Positions 1 to 12,300 of a DNA stretch of 64,000 bases are shown here, in pieces. The notes under the pieces were generated by a model, which was not told where the DNA came from, did no database searches, and was given only the letters and a program-made list of their open reading frames with translations. Source of the stretch: Gorsachius magnificus (Eukaryota; Chordata; Aves; Pelecaniformes; Ardeidae). The translations under genes were made by a program, and so were the position numbers. The stretch spans positions 124,001,988 to 124,065,987 of the forward strand of contig CM067082.1 in the NCBI GenBank assembly GCA_034008185.1, read 5' to 3'. Each line of letters opens with the position of its first letter. Position 1 is the stretch's first letter.

Positions 1-760
1 GGTGGAAAGGGACTTCTGGAGGTCCTCTGGTCCTAGCTCCAGCTCAAAGTTACATTAGGTTGCTCAGAGCCTTGTCTAGTTAATGTTGAGTACCTCTATG
101 GAGACCATACAGTTTTTTCAGACAACCTCTTCCATTGCTTAGCCACCTTCACAATGCAGTTGTTTTCCTTCCAGCTGGCCAAAATTTCCCCTGATGAAAC
201 CTGTGCCTGTTGCCTCTCGTGCCTTCACTGTGCACCTCTCAAGAGAATCTGGCCACATGTTCTCTGCAATGCCCCAAAAGGCCCTGGCAGGATGCTGTTA
301 GGTCCCCCTGAAGCTGTTTCTTTTCCACACTGAACAAGCCCAGTTCCTTCAGCCTTGCCTCACTGGGAAAGTGCTCCAGCCCCCACCATCTTGGGGGCCC
401 TCTGCTCAGCTCACTCCAGTTTTTTGATCTCACTTCTGTACAGGGGGATGTACAACTGAACACAGTGGCTTCACAGACACCAAGGAGAAAAACTGTTTCC
501 TTCCACATGCTGACTACATTGGTTTGATCTGTGCATTTGCTGAGGGTGCACTCCATCCCACCATCCAGATTGCTGATGAAGAGGTTTAACAGTGGCAGCA
601 TTGGTATCAGCATTCATAACCAGATGCTAATGACACTGACTGTTGAATGGTGTCTTTTGAACCCAATGGTCCAGCTTCTCATCCATTTTGTATTAGTTAT
701 TTCTGAACTATGCATAAATTCTGCTACTGCTTCTCTCTCCTGTGATGGAGGTAACTTGGA
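1..760 (-). mobile_element. CR1 LINE, 3' portion, minus orientation
   Basis: The left edge starts about 20 bp inside the CR1 3' end (GGACTTCTGGAGGTC is the CR1 3'-UTR motif read in reverse). The 3'-UTR runs to about 230, and the end of the reverse-transcriptase ORF lies on the minus strand to about 620. Older similarity, such as GAACCCAATGGTCCAGC at 659-675, continues to about 745. Many stops and indels mark an old inactive copy. The element's 3' tail lies outside the window. Confidence 0.8.
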
Positions 761-3700
761 GCAGAATATTCAGGACTTGCAGAATTTAACCAGCTGTCTG
801 AATAAAATCAAATTCTGATTATTCAGCCTGCTTTCCATTTTGAAACTCTTTTTAGAAAGTAGCTGTATGTCTCAGAGACTAACAGGAGTTTATTTTTCTT
901 GTTTAAATCTCCTTTGGGTTTCCAGAAATCTTTGAGGAAGTGGAGTGTGGGAAAGACTAAGGCCTAAAGTGAAGGGACTGAAGCCAAGACCAGCAAAGTA
1001 TGGATTTGTACAGGGATAAGACCTGTATCGTCCCAAACATATTTGTAGCTAGCAGATACTATAAGCACTGTTACTATTCACTCTATATAGGCTCACTGTT
1101 TGACTAAGGAAGGAGACATTTCCCCTGCAGTAGTACGTCCTTCTTTTAAAATTAAACATTTTCACAGAAGCCTTGGGATTTTGCTAAAACTTTTGATCAG
1201 GTTGAAAAGAATCACCTGACTTTGCTTGTTTTATCAATATTATTCAGATATTTCAGTAGTATCAAATAACCTGCTTCACTAAATGAGTAAGTAAGCATTG
1301 CTTTGGATTGTATTGAAGGATGCTAGGAAGGAGAAGTAGCAGCATTACTGTAATATAAAATTAAGGCGTATCTGTTTGTTTCATTTTGACGACACAGCCT
1401 GTTTATCAATTTTATACCGTGAACCCAAAATCTAAAAACCAGTGTTTTGTGGGAGCTTTTGAAATGTTCGTTTTCTGTTTCAGGTAGCTTTATAACTTTC
1501 TGAAACTGCTGAGAGCTGATGTGGACCTCGTGCTTCTGAGATTCACAATTCATGACATGGTGAGATTTCACTGTTTTGACCGGCCCAAGGTGGTGGAGAT
1601 ACTTTACACCTCATTGCTCGAAGCAGCGCTGATGGGTAGTTCTTGATCCCTTTTTTTTTCTGTACTGTAATCTGATAATAATTAATCTAATAATGGCTCT
1701 TATTGCCTGACATGTAACAGTAGAAGCTTCTAAGCTATTCCACAGTCTCAGTTAAGCCTGTCCTAAGATGTAGGGAGGACTGTAAGTTGTAATAGCCACA
1801 TCGCATCATATTGACTGTTTCAGGGTGTGGGCACCTTCATGGTGGTTTAAACTAGCACATTTTACACGCTTAGAACGTGCACATGGTCAATGACTCTGAT
1901 TGAGCTGATGGACTGCCGGTGCCATGGGAACTCAGTTGTTTTTAACCTAGTGCTTCTATCCATAACCATTTTTCATATAAAGCTTTGCACTGGACAGCCT
2001 TTTTAAAAAAAAAATGCTTACAGTGGAGATTAATTGATGTCAATGACTTAATCCAGGTTGATGCACATATAAAAAGCAGTGTGTTTATATATTCTGTAGA
2101 CAGTTTATAGGGGCAGTAATGGGTAGACTGCTCAATGATTTAGAGATATTGCTGCAAAAGATACTTTCTTAATACTATTGCAAACACGTATAGAAATGCA
2201 CAGAGTGAGTTTACATAAAGGGTCATGCCAAAAAAAAGCCAAGGGAGAGTAAATAAAATTTAAAAGAGACTTCAAGGCACATATGTTGTGTGAGTACATC
2301 TGTGCATTACCAGTGTGTTCACTGCACAGTTTTGTCGGAAACTTCAGCCTCAAGAGCAAAGGGAAGGTGGCACTGTAGTACAGCATGCTTCTCCAAATGC
2401 CTGTCAATGGGGGGTTGGATAATAACTCTTCGCCCTCTTGAGACTCTTTTGAATACAAAACAGTTTCTGGTTGGGCTGTTTAAAAGATGCATAAGTGAAG
2501 TCGGATTTGTGTTGGTGATTCATTTGTAAAACTTCAGGTGAGGGAAACAACAGCCTGTAAAGAATTTCCAGCAGGAGAGCGTATGTGAAGGGGTTAGAAA
2601 ACTGTTTCCTATATCGACCAAAGCCGCCTGCGTGGCTGAGTGTAAAAACTGCAGCAGTCACCCCGCACTGACTCCCACGCTGGAGTTTTACTGCTGCCCC
2701 TATATGCACTAGAGCAGGCAAATGCAGAACACTGTGAACTGGGTTTTTGAAAGCCAGGATGTAGAATGCAGTCTTTCAGAAAGCAAAACACCATCATCAA
2801 CAAAAGACAGTGATTGTGCTTTATGCCACCTGGGAGCAGAGAGAGAACATCTGCTCAATCATTTAGAAAGCCAAGGCAGCCCCACATTGTTCAGCTTCTG
2901 ATTTTGTCAGTGAGATGTGAAACTGCAACAGTCGTGGTGTTGTTGATACAGAAGAGAACCAAGCAGTCTGCCCGTGATGACCTTGAGGGCCTGCTCTGCT
3001 CCTGAGATAGTTCTGTCCAGTCTGTTGTTTCTTCTCCTGAGCCTCATGCTGGAAAAAAACAGGAGAATGATGAGGGTGGCGGACAAGGGGACACGGTCAT
3101 TGCCAGCAACGTGGGAGTCTCAGCAGCCTTTGAATACCTCCTGGCCCCCTGCCTACACCAGCACAAGCCAGTGCTGTGCTGCTATGGGAAGAGAGCAGCA
3201 TCGCATTTCTGGAGAACAGCGTGTAGAGTTGCCCCAAAGTTGTACAGCATTGGATCTGCTGGAAATCAGCTATAAAGAAGAACACAGCCCAAGTTTTATG
3301 ACTGAAAGAGTAGCCATGGAAGTCAGTAGATGGCGAACATGAGGCAAAACTTTTCTCACACTAAGTTTTGTCATGGGACAGTAGACAAGAAATGAAGCAC
3401 AGGGAGGTTGGTTTGTTGTTATCCAGCACTCCTGGTTATTTGTTTACACCTTATCAGCAATAAAAGAGAAACTCTGGTAAAAGCGAATCAAGTGAGGCCA
3501 CTTGAACCACTTGCCCTGGAGGACAGGTTGGCAGAGAAATGGGGAAGATGGTTGGGAGGATTTCAAATGTTCCAGGAAACGAGCAATACTCAGGAAATCG
3601 GAGAAGCTGGAATCCCTCTCACGGATGCGTGCCAGAGACAAAAGCATTGTTGTAACAGCTGAAATCTGTTTCTACAGGCCCCACTGAGCAGGGCATAAGT

Positions 3701-6700
3701 ACGTACTTAAGCCTATCCCAAGCCAGCAAGGCGCAGAAGTGTGGGCTGATGTTCCAGCTGTGCTGCTGATTGCGTGTTGCAGTATTACGATTCTCACTAC
3801 ATCCACAAACAGATTTGCTCTGCTTCAATGTTTCCCTGCTATATCAAAAGTAATTACCTGAAGGTGACAAACCTGAACTGGAACATGGCTTTAGGTTATC
3901 TTAAACTAACGAAGGCAAAGATAGATATTTACACTGTCTGATTCTATGCATCTATTTAGGTGCTCTGAGCCATGTGCTAGTATCCATAGCTTTCCCTGTG
4001 GGCATGCAGGGTAGTTGGGCTCTCAGGCTTACGTGTTCTGAATCCCATCTTAATTAGATGACTCAAATGCTTGTTATAAATATCTTTCTAAAAAGCAAAG
4101 TTTTAACTGCGAGCATAATTAAGTGTTGGAATCAATGTCAAAAGTAATTTCAATTTGTCATCACTTGCAGTCTTTCAGCTGAGCGTGGATGTTCATAAAT
4201 GCGTATATTCCTCCCTGCTCGTGTGGGGTCCTTACGCTGCAACTGCATTGCATATTCTTGCAATGTGCTGAGGAAATTGAGTCAGGCCCGTGGTGTGCTT
4301 CACCGTGTGCTCCTCCTGAGGGGAGAACTGTGTGCAACAGGGTGGCTTCTTGTGGTAGCAAAGTTTGGCGTGCTTGTGGTAGCCTGTGTTTCTGAGAAGG
4401 TACTTGGCAGTATTTTACAGTAATTGCAGCTTCCTGCCAACATATACTGGATACTGTAGTCAGATGATGGATGATCAAGGCATGACTTAGTAAAACCAGG
4501 TGATAATCTACCAGGGGCAAGTTTCCCCGAATGAGTGTCAGATGATGCTATGCAAGGTCTTGATTTCAGAAAGGTGATACAAGTGACTTTCCAAGTAACA
4601 ACTTGGAACTTAAGTCCTGGTTTTCCAACTGCTGTATCTAGTGATTGCTTATAGATGTTGAAGAGCTGTGTGAAAGTTTGTGACAAAGCTGCAGTTTTCT
4701 GTCATTGCTTTTTGAGTGCCCTGCTGCAGAAGGAGGTCAGACCATTTAAGATTGTTACCCTGATCCTCACATTTTCTCTCAGGAAAAGGAACCAAGTCCC
4801 TGAGACAGCATCAAATGCTTTAGGCAGTTCCAGGAAGGTGAGAAAGGTTGTTTTCTGTCTAGCCACTGACTAGAGGAGCTTTTGCATCTACTGAAATGGT
4901 TTCACACCCAAGTCCTGCCTGGATCTGAATATAGACATTAAGCTTCAGTTATACAAGGCTACACTTCATCTTTGGTTATTTTATTTGTGAGCTTGCTTAG
5001 GAATAGAGTGGCGAAGGGCAGACCATAGCCAGTAGCAGGCTGTTACCCATGCACTCGGGACACTTTGCATGCCAAATCATGTCTTTGAAGAAGAAAATCT
5101 TCTCCTGTGGGTTCCATGTCAGCTATTTTTGTCAAGTTCAAAGTTCTTGCTTCATGCCCCCTCCTCGGCACGTAAAACTTTGTGCTGGTTGAAGGTAGCA
5201 GGCACTGGAAGCCTTGATGCACTGCTGGGTATGGTGGGGTCCTTTTATGGTGCCTTGCATTTCTGGTGCTAGTTCAATCACAAGATCTGTTCAGAACTGA
5301 TTAAATCGTCTGTGAATCACAGGAAGGCTTGGGGGGGAGATTTGGCAGCATCAGTGGAGGGAGGTGGGCAGGAAGGTTTTGTGGGAGTGTGGGACAGCCT
5401 CAGCTTTTATTTTCTGCCACTTGGCACTCACAATTTCATGCCTCTGACAGGGGAACACATGCGGCGCCAGAACGCTAGGGAGGCGTATGTAGATGGTAGG
5501 AAGATAGGGCCATATGGTAGTCAGTGTGCTGATTGTCAGTGGTGCCAGCAATAACGCCCCACAAGCCCCTCGTGTTTTTCTCCAGGGAAGAGGACATTTG
5601 CATTTTAGCAAACCTTGGTGGTTGTTGAAGTCTTTGTGGTCAAGTCAGAGGCTCTGGACTTACAGCTGGTGTCCTAATGAAATGGTGGTCTATCAATGTG
5701 ATGGTTGTGATGTCCACAATATTGATAGCTGGGCTGGCAAGCAGCATCTGACTAGCTACCTGGCCATTTGTTATCCGCTGCTCCTCTCCCCCGTTGTGCT
5801 TACTGGCTGTGAGCGGCTGAAAAACACAGCGAGTCCCACCAGTGTCCTCAGACTAAGCCGCTGTTTATTCACCCGTATCAACACCGCTTCCAGAGAACAG
5901 GTTAAACAGCAAATGGCCTGTTTGTATGTGGCTTTCCTGAAAGTCAGCGTTTTCCCTATGACTTACGTAGGACAAAGGTTTCAGAGCCAGAGTCTGTCTT
6001 GCGGATCCTACCAAATAGTTTTACAGGCAGGTAGACATAATTTTCTTGTGATGTAACAGAAGATAAAGCCTGCTTATTTAACTAAGGCGTGTAATTGATA
6101 TCCAACACAATGAACATGACGGGCATGTATGGTATATGTTTACCTGAGAGGTTTGTTAACTTTGGCTGAAGTTATTCGAACATGCTTTTTTTTTTGGCAT
6201 AAACAAAGCCAACAAGTGATATACGGATAAACTGCCACTCACGGGTATTGTACAATGTACACGAGACCAATACAACTCTCATTAGGTATAACAAACTTCT
6301 TTGCATATGGATTTGTATTACAGAGCACTTAGTGACAGGGAATTAGTGGCAGGGGATTTTGGACTCTGCAAAGAAAAAATATAAATAAACCTGCAATATA
6401 GATGTGTTCTGCTCTTAACACAAACCTGTGCAGCTGTTGGTAAGAAGTGAATGACTGTGGAGCAGGCCTGTGAAGTCCACTTTTAAAATTCCTTGTACTG
6501 TACGTGATCAACCTGCATTGCTATGGAAAATGTACATGTTCCCAGGAGGGCTTAGTTACATTTTATGCCCATTTTGCAAAAGTGCGAATGAAAACCCAGT
6601 GCAAAATTTAGGTGTCTGCAGTGCAGCTGCCTAGATTTGAGCTGCTTGCCTTAGTTCACTTTATAGTCAGTGGAGAAAAAATGTCATTTGTAAGACATGC

Positions 6701-8080
6701 TTCATCCAAAACACGGTGGCTGAATCCAAACCTACAAACTCCTGTTTCTCTCCATTTACAGGAAAGGGGGCCCATTCGATCGGTTTACATGTAGGTACGT
6801 TGTAGATAAACAAAACCCAAAGGTGAAGAATCAATATGAGGAACTTGTTCTGTTCCATTTTTGTCCACTTTGAAATGCATTTATTTGGTCCTTAATGGGA
6901 TCCGATGTGCTTTAAAGTTCTCAAACAGAGTAAGAAGTTCTCAGACATCCTCCAAATTGGCTCAGCTTTGTCAGCAGAGCTCACAGGACAAATTGTCTGA
7001 TTTTACATGACCCATTTAGTTTTAATAACTTCCTATTCAGACAGCATTCTCGCTTGCCAAAATAGAATTTTTCATGAATTACTTAATCAGTAATCAGTAC
7101 TTACTGACTGGCAGCTTCAGTGAAGGCTGATAGGAAGATGTTCTGAGGCCTAGTACAAGCTAGAGGCACTCACTACATTTCATCCTATTTTTATTGGCCT
7201 TTTCCAGCCACTTACATTCCCCTTTTCCCAGGTGCCTTTTATTAACTTGTTGAAAAACTGTGGGAAGGGAGACACTTGAACCTTTGAAAGATTCACAACA
7301 GGTATTTATTCTCCTTTACTAACAACTCAGAAGCACCAAACAATACTAGAAATGGAGTCACTGCAAGCCAGTAAAAGTAGCTTACTAGTCCATTAGTTTA
7401 TTATTACCAGAAAGCTGCCTAGGTCTTAATTAAATAGCAAGTCAGTCTCCCTGAGACAAATCCAGTTTGACAAGAATTGGGAAGCAGAAACTCAAATATA
7501 TAATCAAGTATTTTTCTGTTTCCTTCTTTAATGTCTGTTAGGGTGGTTTTTTTTTAGAATCACTGCTGAGGACAATGTTTAGAAATAAGTATCTAACTGT
7601 AAACATGTGACTGTGTTGAGGTGGTCACATACAAGGTTGAGGCAATAATGTATATTTTAATTATCTTAAAGGTTTGACTGTTAATTGCGATGTGGGATGC
7701 TGGGCTGGGTTTCAAGTTATATTCTTCACAAATTGTGTTGCAAATGAATAAAAATGCTGGAAGAAAAGGGAAGAATTTCTATTGTCTAACCACAACAGTC
7801 TAGGCAAGGCTGCCATAAGAGTATTACTGAAGCTCTAATTAAAAAATTAGTTTCAGCTACGAGTGTATTAGTTTAGCCAAGTCCTCTAGTTGGCAGAATG
7901 TCTGTCTTAAATTTCCTTTGATACATGCTGTTGTTTGGGCTGTTAGCTTAATACATCATTAGATAGTTTAGGAATTGCTTGTCCGTAAGTTAGTATCTTC
8001 AATATCAACTTGTTAATTAGATTAATTTGGTTTGGTATTTTGTTAGAAATAGCGTAACCTTTGTATGACACTATAATTTT
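761..8080. other. Upstream intergenic DNA without recognisable genes
   Basis: AT-rich sequence with scattered short ORFs under about 130 codons that overlap on both strands and show no domain. The 5514-6056 frame (180 codons) is the longest. It is Trp/Cys/Ser-rich and resembles no family I know. A stretch near 4780-4850 (CATCAAATGCTTTAGGCAGTTCC, then AGGAAG) is weakly like the CR1 reverse-transcriptase region on the minus strand. Nothing else is supported. Confidence 0.5.
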
Positions 8081-8106
8081 ATTACATTACAGTTACAGAT
8101 ACAACA

Positions 8107-8790
8107 TTGTTTACAACAGTAGTGTATCCAAGTCTCAGAAAACACTGTATATGTCTTGCAGGCAGAGTACAAAAAAAGGTCTTTTTCCAGGGCTTCAGTG
8201 AGAGGGAACAGTTTTTTCTCATGGGCAAGGAAAATTCATCTTGCATCCTTCTCATGCATAGGTCCAGCAAAATGCTGTGTGTTTGCTGGGACTCTCCTCC
8301 AGCAGGTTTTGCATGGCTGCTGAGGCAGCTTGTCAGGGGACTGGCCCATAGGTGTCCTGTTCTACAGTGCCTGGTGCTCCCAGGTGACCTACGCACATTT
8401 CTGACAGCTCAATGCATGCACACCCCAGAGCTAGTACTGTTCTCACATAGAAGTACACCTGGCATGCTCAAAAATTGTCAACATTTTTTGTCTCTAGAGG
8501 TAGCCGAGGCTCTCACTGAAACCCACCCCTCATTACAAGCCAGCATCTATAACCTTTTGTGGAAGGTCTCTACTGGACCCACCAGTTTATGTCCTAGGGC
8601 AAACAAGTTTGCTCTCCCAATTTATTTAACTCCCCGACTCTTGTTGCCTTCCAGAGGTCTCCAGTGTGTCTGTAAGCAGTTAGAGGAGGCTGAAGGGGGA
8701 AGAGATTGGGCAGGCAGGACACAGCCGATTTCTTCTTTTCTCCAGGTGTGCTGGATATCTCAGCACAGGGAGAGCTGTTTTGGTCAGTGA
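8107..8790 (+). other. Unexplained 227-codon open frame
   Basis: A 684-bp uninterrupted + strand frame lies in DNA of ordinary composition, where stops are expected every few dozen codons. The track start at 8107 is an ATG. The product is Cys/Leu/Ser-rich with no membrane pattern, repeat or domain that I recognise. A second + frame (8999-9295, 98 codons) follows 208 bp later in a different phase, and both lie in a locally GC-richer block (8150-9300). Possible sources are chance, an exon of a long non-coding RNA, or a decayed retroposed gene. I see no poly(A) tail or flanking duplication. No function is claimed. Confidence 0.25.
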
Positions 8791-9309
8791 CCTCTCCTTC
8801 CCTGCTGTCTACTACTTCCTTGAATAGGTCATTACAAAAATAATGGCAAGATTGCTTTGATCATGTTTGTCCACAGACCCTTTGAACAGTTGTCCCACAG
8901 GACAACTGAACAGTCAGGAGTCCCAGGAGGGCTGTTGGAGCGAGACTTGAGGGCTCATCAAGCCGTAACTCTGGACACAGAATTGAAAATGCCCTTGTGT
9001 GGGTCCATTCAACAGACATTTACTAGACCATAGGCACATGCTTGCTTCTGGAGCACTTGGCCTTCCCACACTGGCGGATGTGGAAGACAACATCTCCCCC
9101 TGGCCTTTGGCTTATGCCAGCAGACTTATTGGAGTGAGCCCTCCGTGCTCTACCACTGCTCAAACGGAAAGGACAAAGCCACCTGGATTTGTCCACAGCC
9201 TTATTACCTCTTCTAGTGCTAGTTTGGCTGTCCTTGACTACCTCTACCAGGAGGAAATGTTATCCTTAAAAAAAAACCCAGAGAAACCTGTCTAGTCACT
9301 GAGCAAACC

Positions 9310-12300
9310 TACACCATCCCTTGTACACCTCTTTTGAACCCTCGATGGGACATGATTTTCTCTTCCAGTCATCTGCCTCGCTGTTTCTGTTCAACAGCTG
9401 CGGTGCTCTTATTCAGCAGGAAAAATCAGGCACATTTAAAGCAAAACAAAAGCCAGAACACAACACAAACAAACCAAATTAAAGAAAATGTTTTAAAGCA
9501 TTTCATTACACTCAAGATATTGTGAGACCGTTTAATGTTTAAAATGTTAATATTATTTCTGGCAATCAGTCTCATGCTATTCTTTTGTTGATTTTTCCAA
9601 CCTCTCAAGAAACTGGAATGAAAATATTTTACTGGGTTTACTATCCCTGGGAAAAGCTTGTCAACATGGATCCAGGTTTATGCTGAAAACTCAAAGTATT
9701 TGGCATGTGGTTTTGTATTTTCCCCTCATCAAAGAGCTTATGTGGGCTAAGGTCTGTTCACATGAAGGCAGCGAGAGATACTGACACTGTACTCAAAACA
9801 AAAGGTGACCTTGAACATATGTGTGCACATAGATGAAAATATCTCTTTTTGCAAATGATAACATATTCATACGAGAAAGTCATTACTGTTACATTACAGT
9901 AGCTTGCCCACATGAAAGCACAGTGGACACTGTAGGGATGTATATGCTATAGAAACGTGTGTATATATATCTCTCAGTTCTGCAGTGGTTCTGTGAGCAG
10001 GGGGATCAATGAAGCCTGATTTTCTATGGATTTGTGTCTTGAGGTTGAGACCCCATCTGGATTTTCTAAGGCCTCATATGAAACACTGCACTTTTTACCT
10101 CAGTGAAGCATTAACCACAGTTCTTAACTGGCTGCCTATTTTCAGAATACTTTTAAAGACTTAATAGTTTTCGGATTTCAATACCTCTGTCAAATGTGCT
10201 TGACGAGCTAAAGCGTTTGAAGATTCACAGAGATGTCTCAGATGTACAAAGAGGCAGCACAGTGTCTTAAACCCAGTTTCTACAAAATCACGCTAAAGCA
10301 TCCTCACACTTATACATATGGAGAAGAAACATAAATTATGAATTAAAACAGAAAACGTGAATTTAAACATAAATACAGACTTTAACAGCTAAGGAAGAAA
10401 AGATAAGTATGCAGATTAACCATCGATCACCCAGGGGACATCTTCCATTGACTTTCAGGGAGAATTTAGCACCTAATTGCAATTTGCCTCTTTCAGGCTC
10501 TCCTACACAATCTCTTCTGTAAATGTATGTAAAGCTTCTCACACTGAATATTAAAAAAAAATAAATCACATATATGCCCATGTGTCTGGGGGTAAAGGAA
10601 CTTGAATTTTGGTTGCAGCTGTCAGAAAAACTTCCTGATTCCATGGGTCCATTTATGTGTTTCTTTTTTAATTTTTAACTAAAGATATTGATTTGTCATT
10701 TTGAGATTTCTGTGTTTAGTTAAAAAATACTGAACAAACTCCACTGCTGATCTTATTGGCTTTGGAGTTTAATTTTGGCCTGTAGGAGAAGAGCAATAGC
10801 TCAATGACAACGTTGTTTTGACAGAAAAGGCCAGACATGAGACCTTTAAGAGTTTTAATTTCCCTGAGGGGTCATAAGGTCCCCTGCTTCCAAGTATGTT
10901 AAAAAGACAAATCAAACTGAAGAGTTGAGTCGGGTTCATTAGCTCTGGCAAATCATAGTGACCACGGCAAACGTATTCTTCCCCGGGTTTGTATTAAAGC
11001 GAAAGTTCTGCCACGCACCAAACAATGCTTTTGGCTGTATTTAATTTAGCCCCTGTCATCATGGCCCAGTGAGTCTTAAAGAGGACCAAATGACTAAAGG
11101 AAATGCGAAAAGAGATCCATTTAGGATTACAACCCCTCCCACACACATATACCCTGCCACCCATCCTCTGACCAGTGCCCCAATTCTGGTTCAAACAAAG
11201 GCAGTAGCAAACCCAGTGGCTCAGGATGCTCCTGAGCTCGCTCATCTCTTGAGTGCTGAAGAGTCTAGCAGGGACCGTGTCCCGATTCCCTGGGTGAATT
11301 GTTGGCAGGACATGGGCTGAGCAGCCATTTGAAGATGCCTTGAGTTTTGAAGCCTGGAAGAGGTGCTGGGGGCAGAGGGGCAGGTGGCTGTTAGCACAAC
11401 ACGAGGGGGGAAAGGGTCAGATGCTAAAGCCAAGAGGTTCACAGGCCGTCAAGAGAAAACTGGGGGTTGAATTAATAGAGGCAGCTTCAGCTTTTCCAGC
11501 TATGAGTCACACAAATCATGAAACTACTTGAAATATTTCACCTGCTTGTACATCTCCTTTATCTTTCACCTCTTCCCCCTTTTTTGTAGTTATTCGCCTG
11601 TTCTGCTGTCTTTCAAGTCACACCCTGTGCTGATCTCCTGCTTCCTCGTGCCCTGGTCCCATTTTGGTATCTTTCCATTGGTGAGTGTACGTTATGTTTT
11701 GCAGGCTTTTCACATCTCGGAAATGCTGCAAGCAGTGCCTCTGAGCTTAAGTCACTGAATATTTGGTCTATGTGATGACACGGTACTAAACCAGCTGGAA
11801 ATTTTTCTTTCAAAAAATAAAAAAGACTTGAGGAACTAAATCGATGACTTAAAAAAGTATGCATGACCCACATACATGCCCCCGAAGTATATGGCTCTGA
11901 TAATCGATTTATGCTATTTTTATCTGCAGTAAGTTGGTGATATCCAACATTTAAAATGTAACTGAGATCCCACTCTCTGATCAGGTGGAACGAAGCTAAC
12001 AACTGAATAGCCTGAAGCCAGTTATTCACCCAAAAAGCTGATCCCTAGCAGCTCTGAGGGTGAACAGATTTGTTTTGTTTTGTAGTTGGATGAAGCAATG
12101 ATGACTTTTCAAAGCAGAAGAAGGTGAGAGGTGCCCAGACTTCTGCAGTGTGTGTCTCCAGCCCACAACGCGGTGCTTGGATGGTCACCTGCCACACTTG
12201 CGCTGTGGGTGAAGTGATGAGGAACACGCATGTCCGTTCCTGGATCTAGGGAATGTGCCCCAAAACTCCTTATAAGCACCGAAGCATCAGGATGGAGCAA

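Noticed and set aside
3380..3420. Possible MIR fragment (AATGAAGCACAGGGAGGTTG)
   Set aside because: Only about 20 bp resembles the MIR centre, and the flanks do not follow the element.
5514..6056. 180-codon + frame
   Set aside because: Non-ATG start in the track, Trp/Cys/Ser-rich product, no homology or transcript signal.
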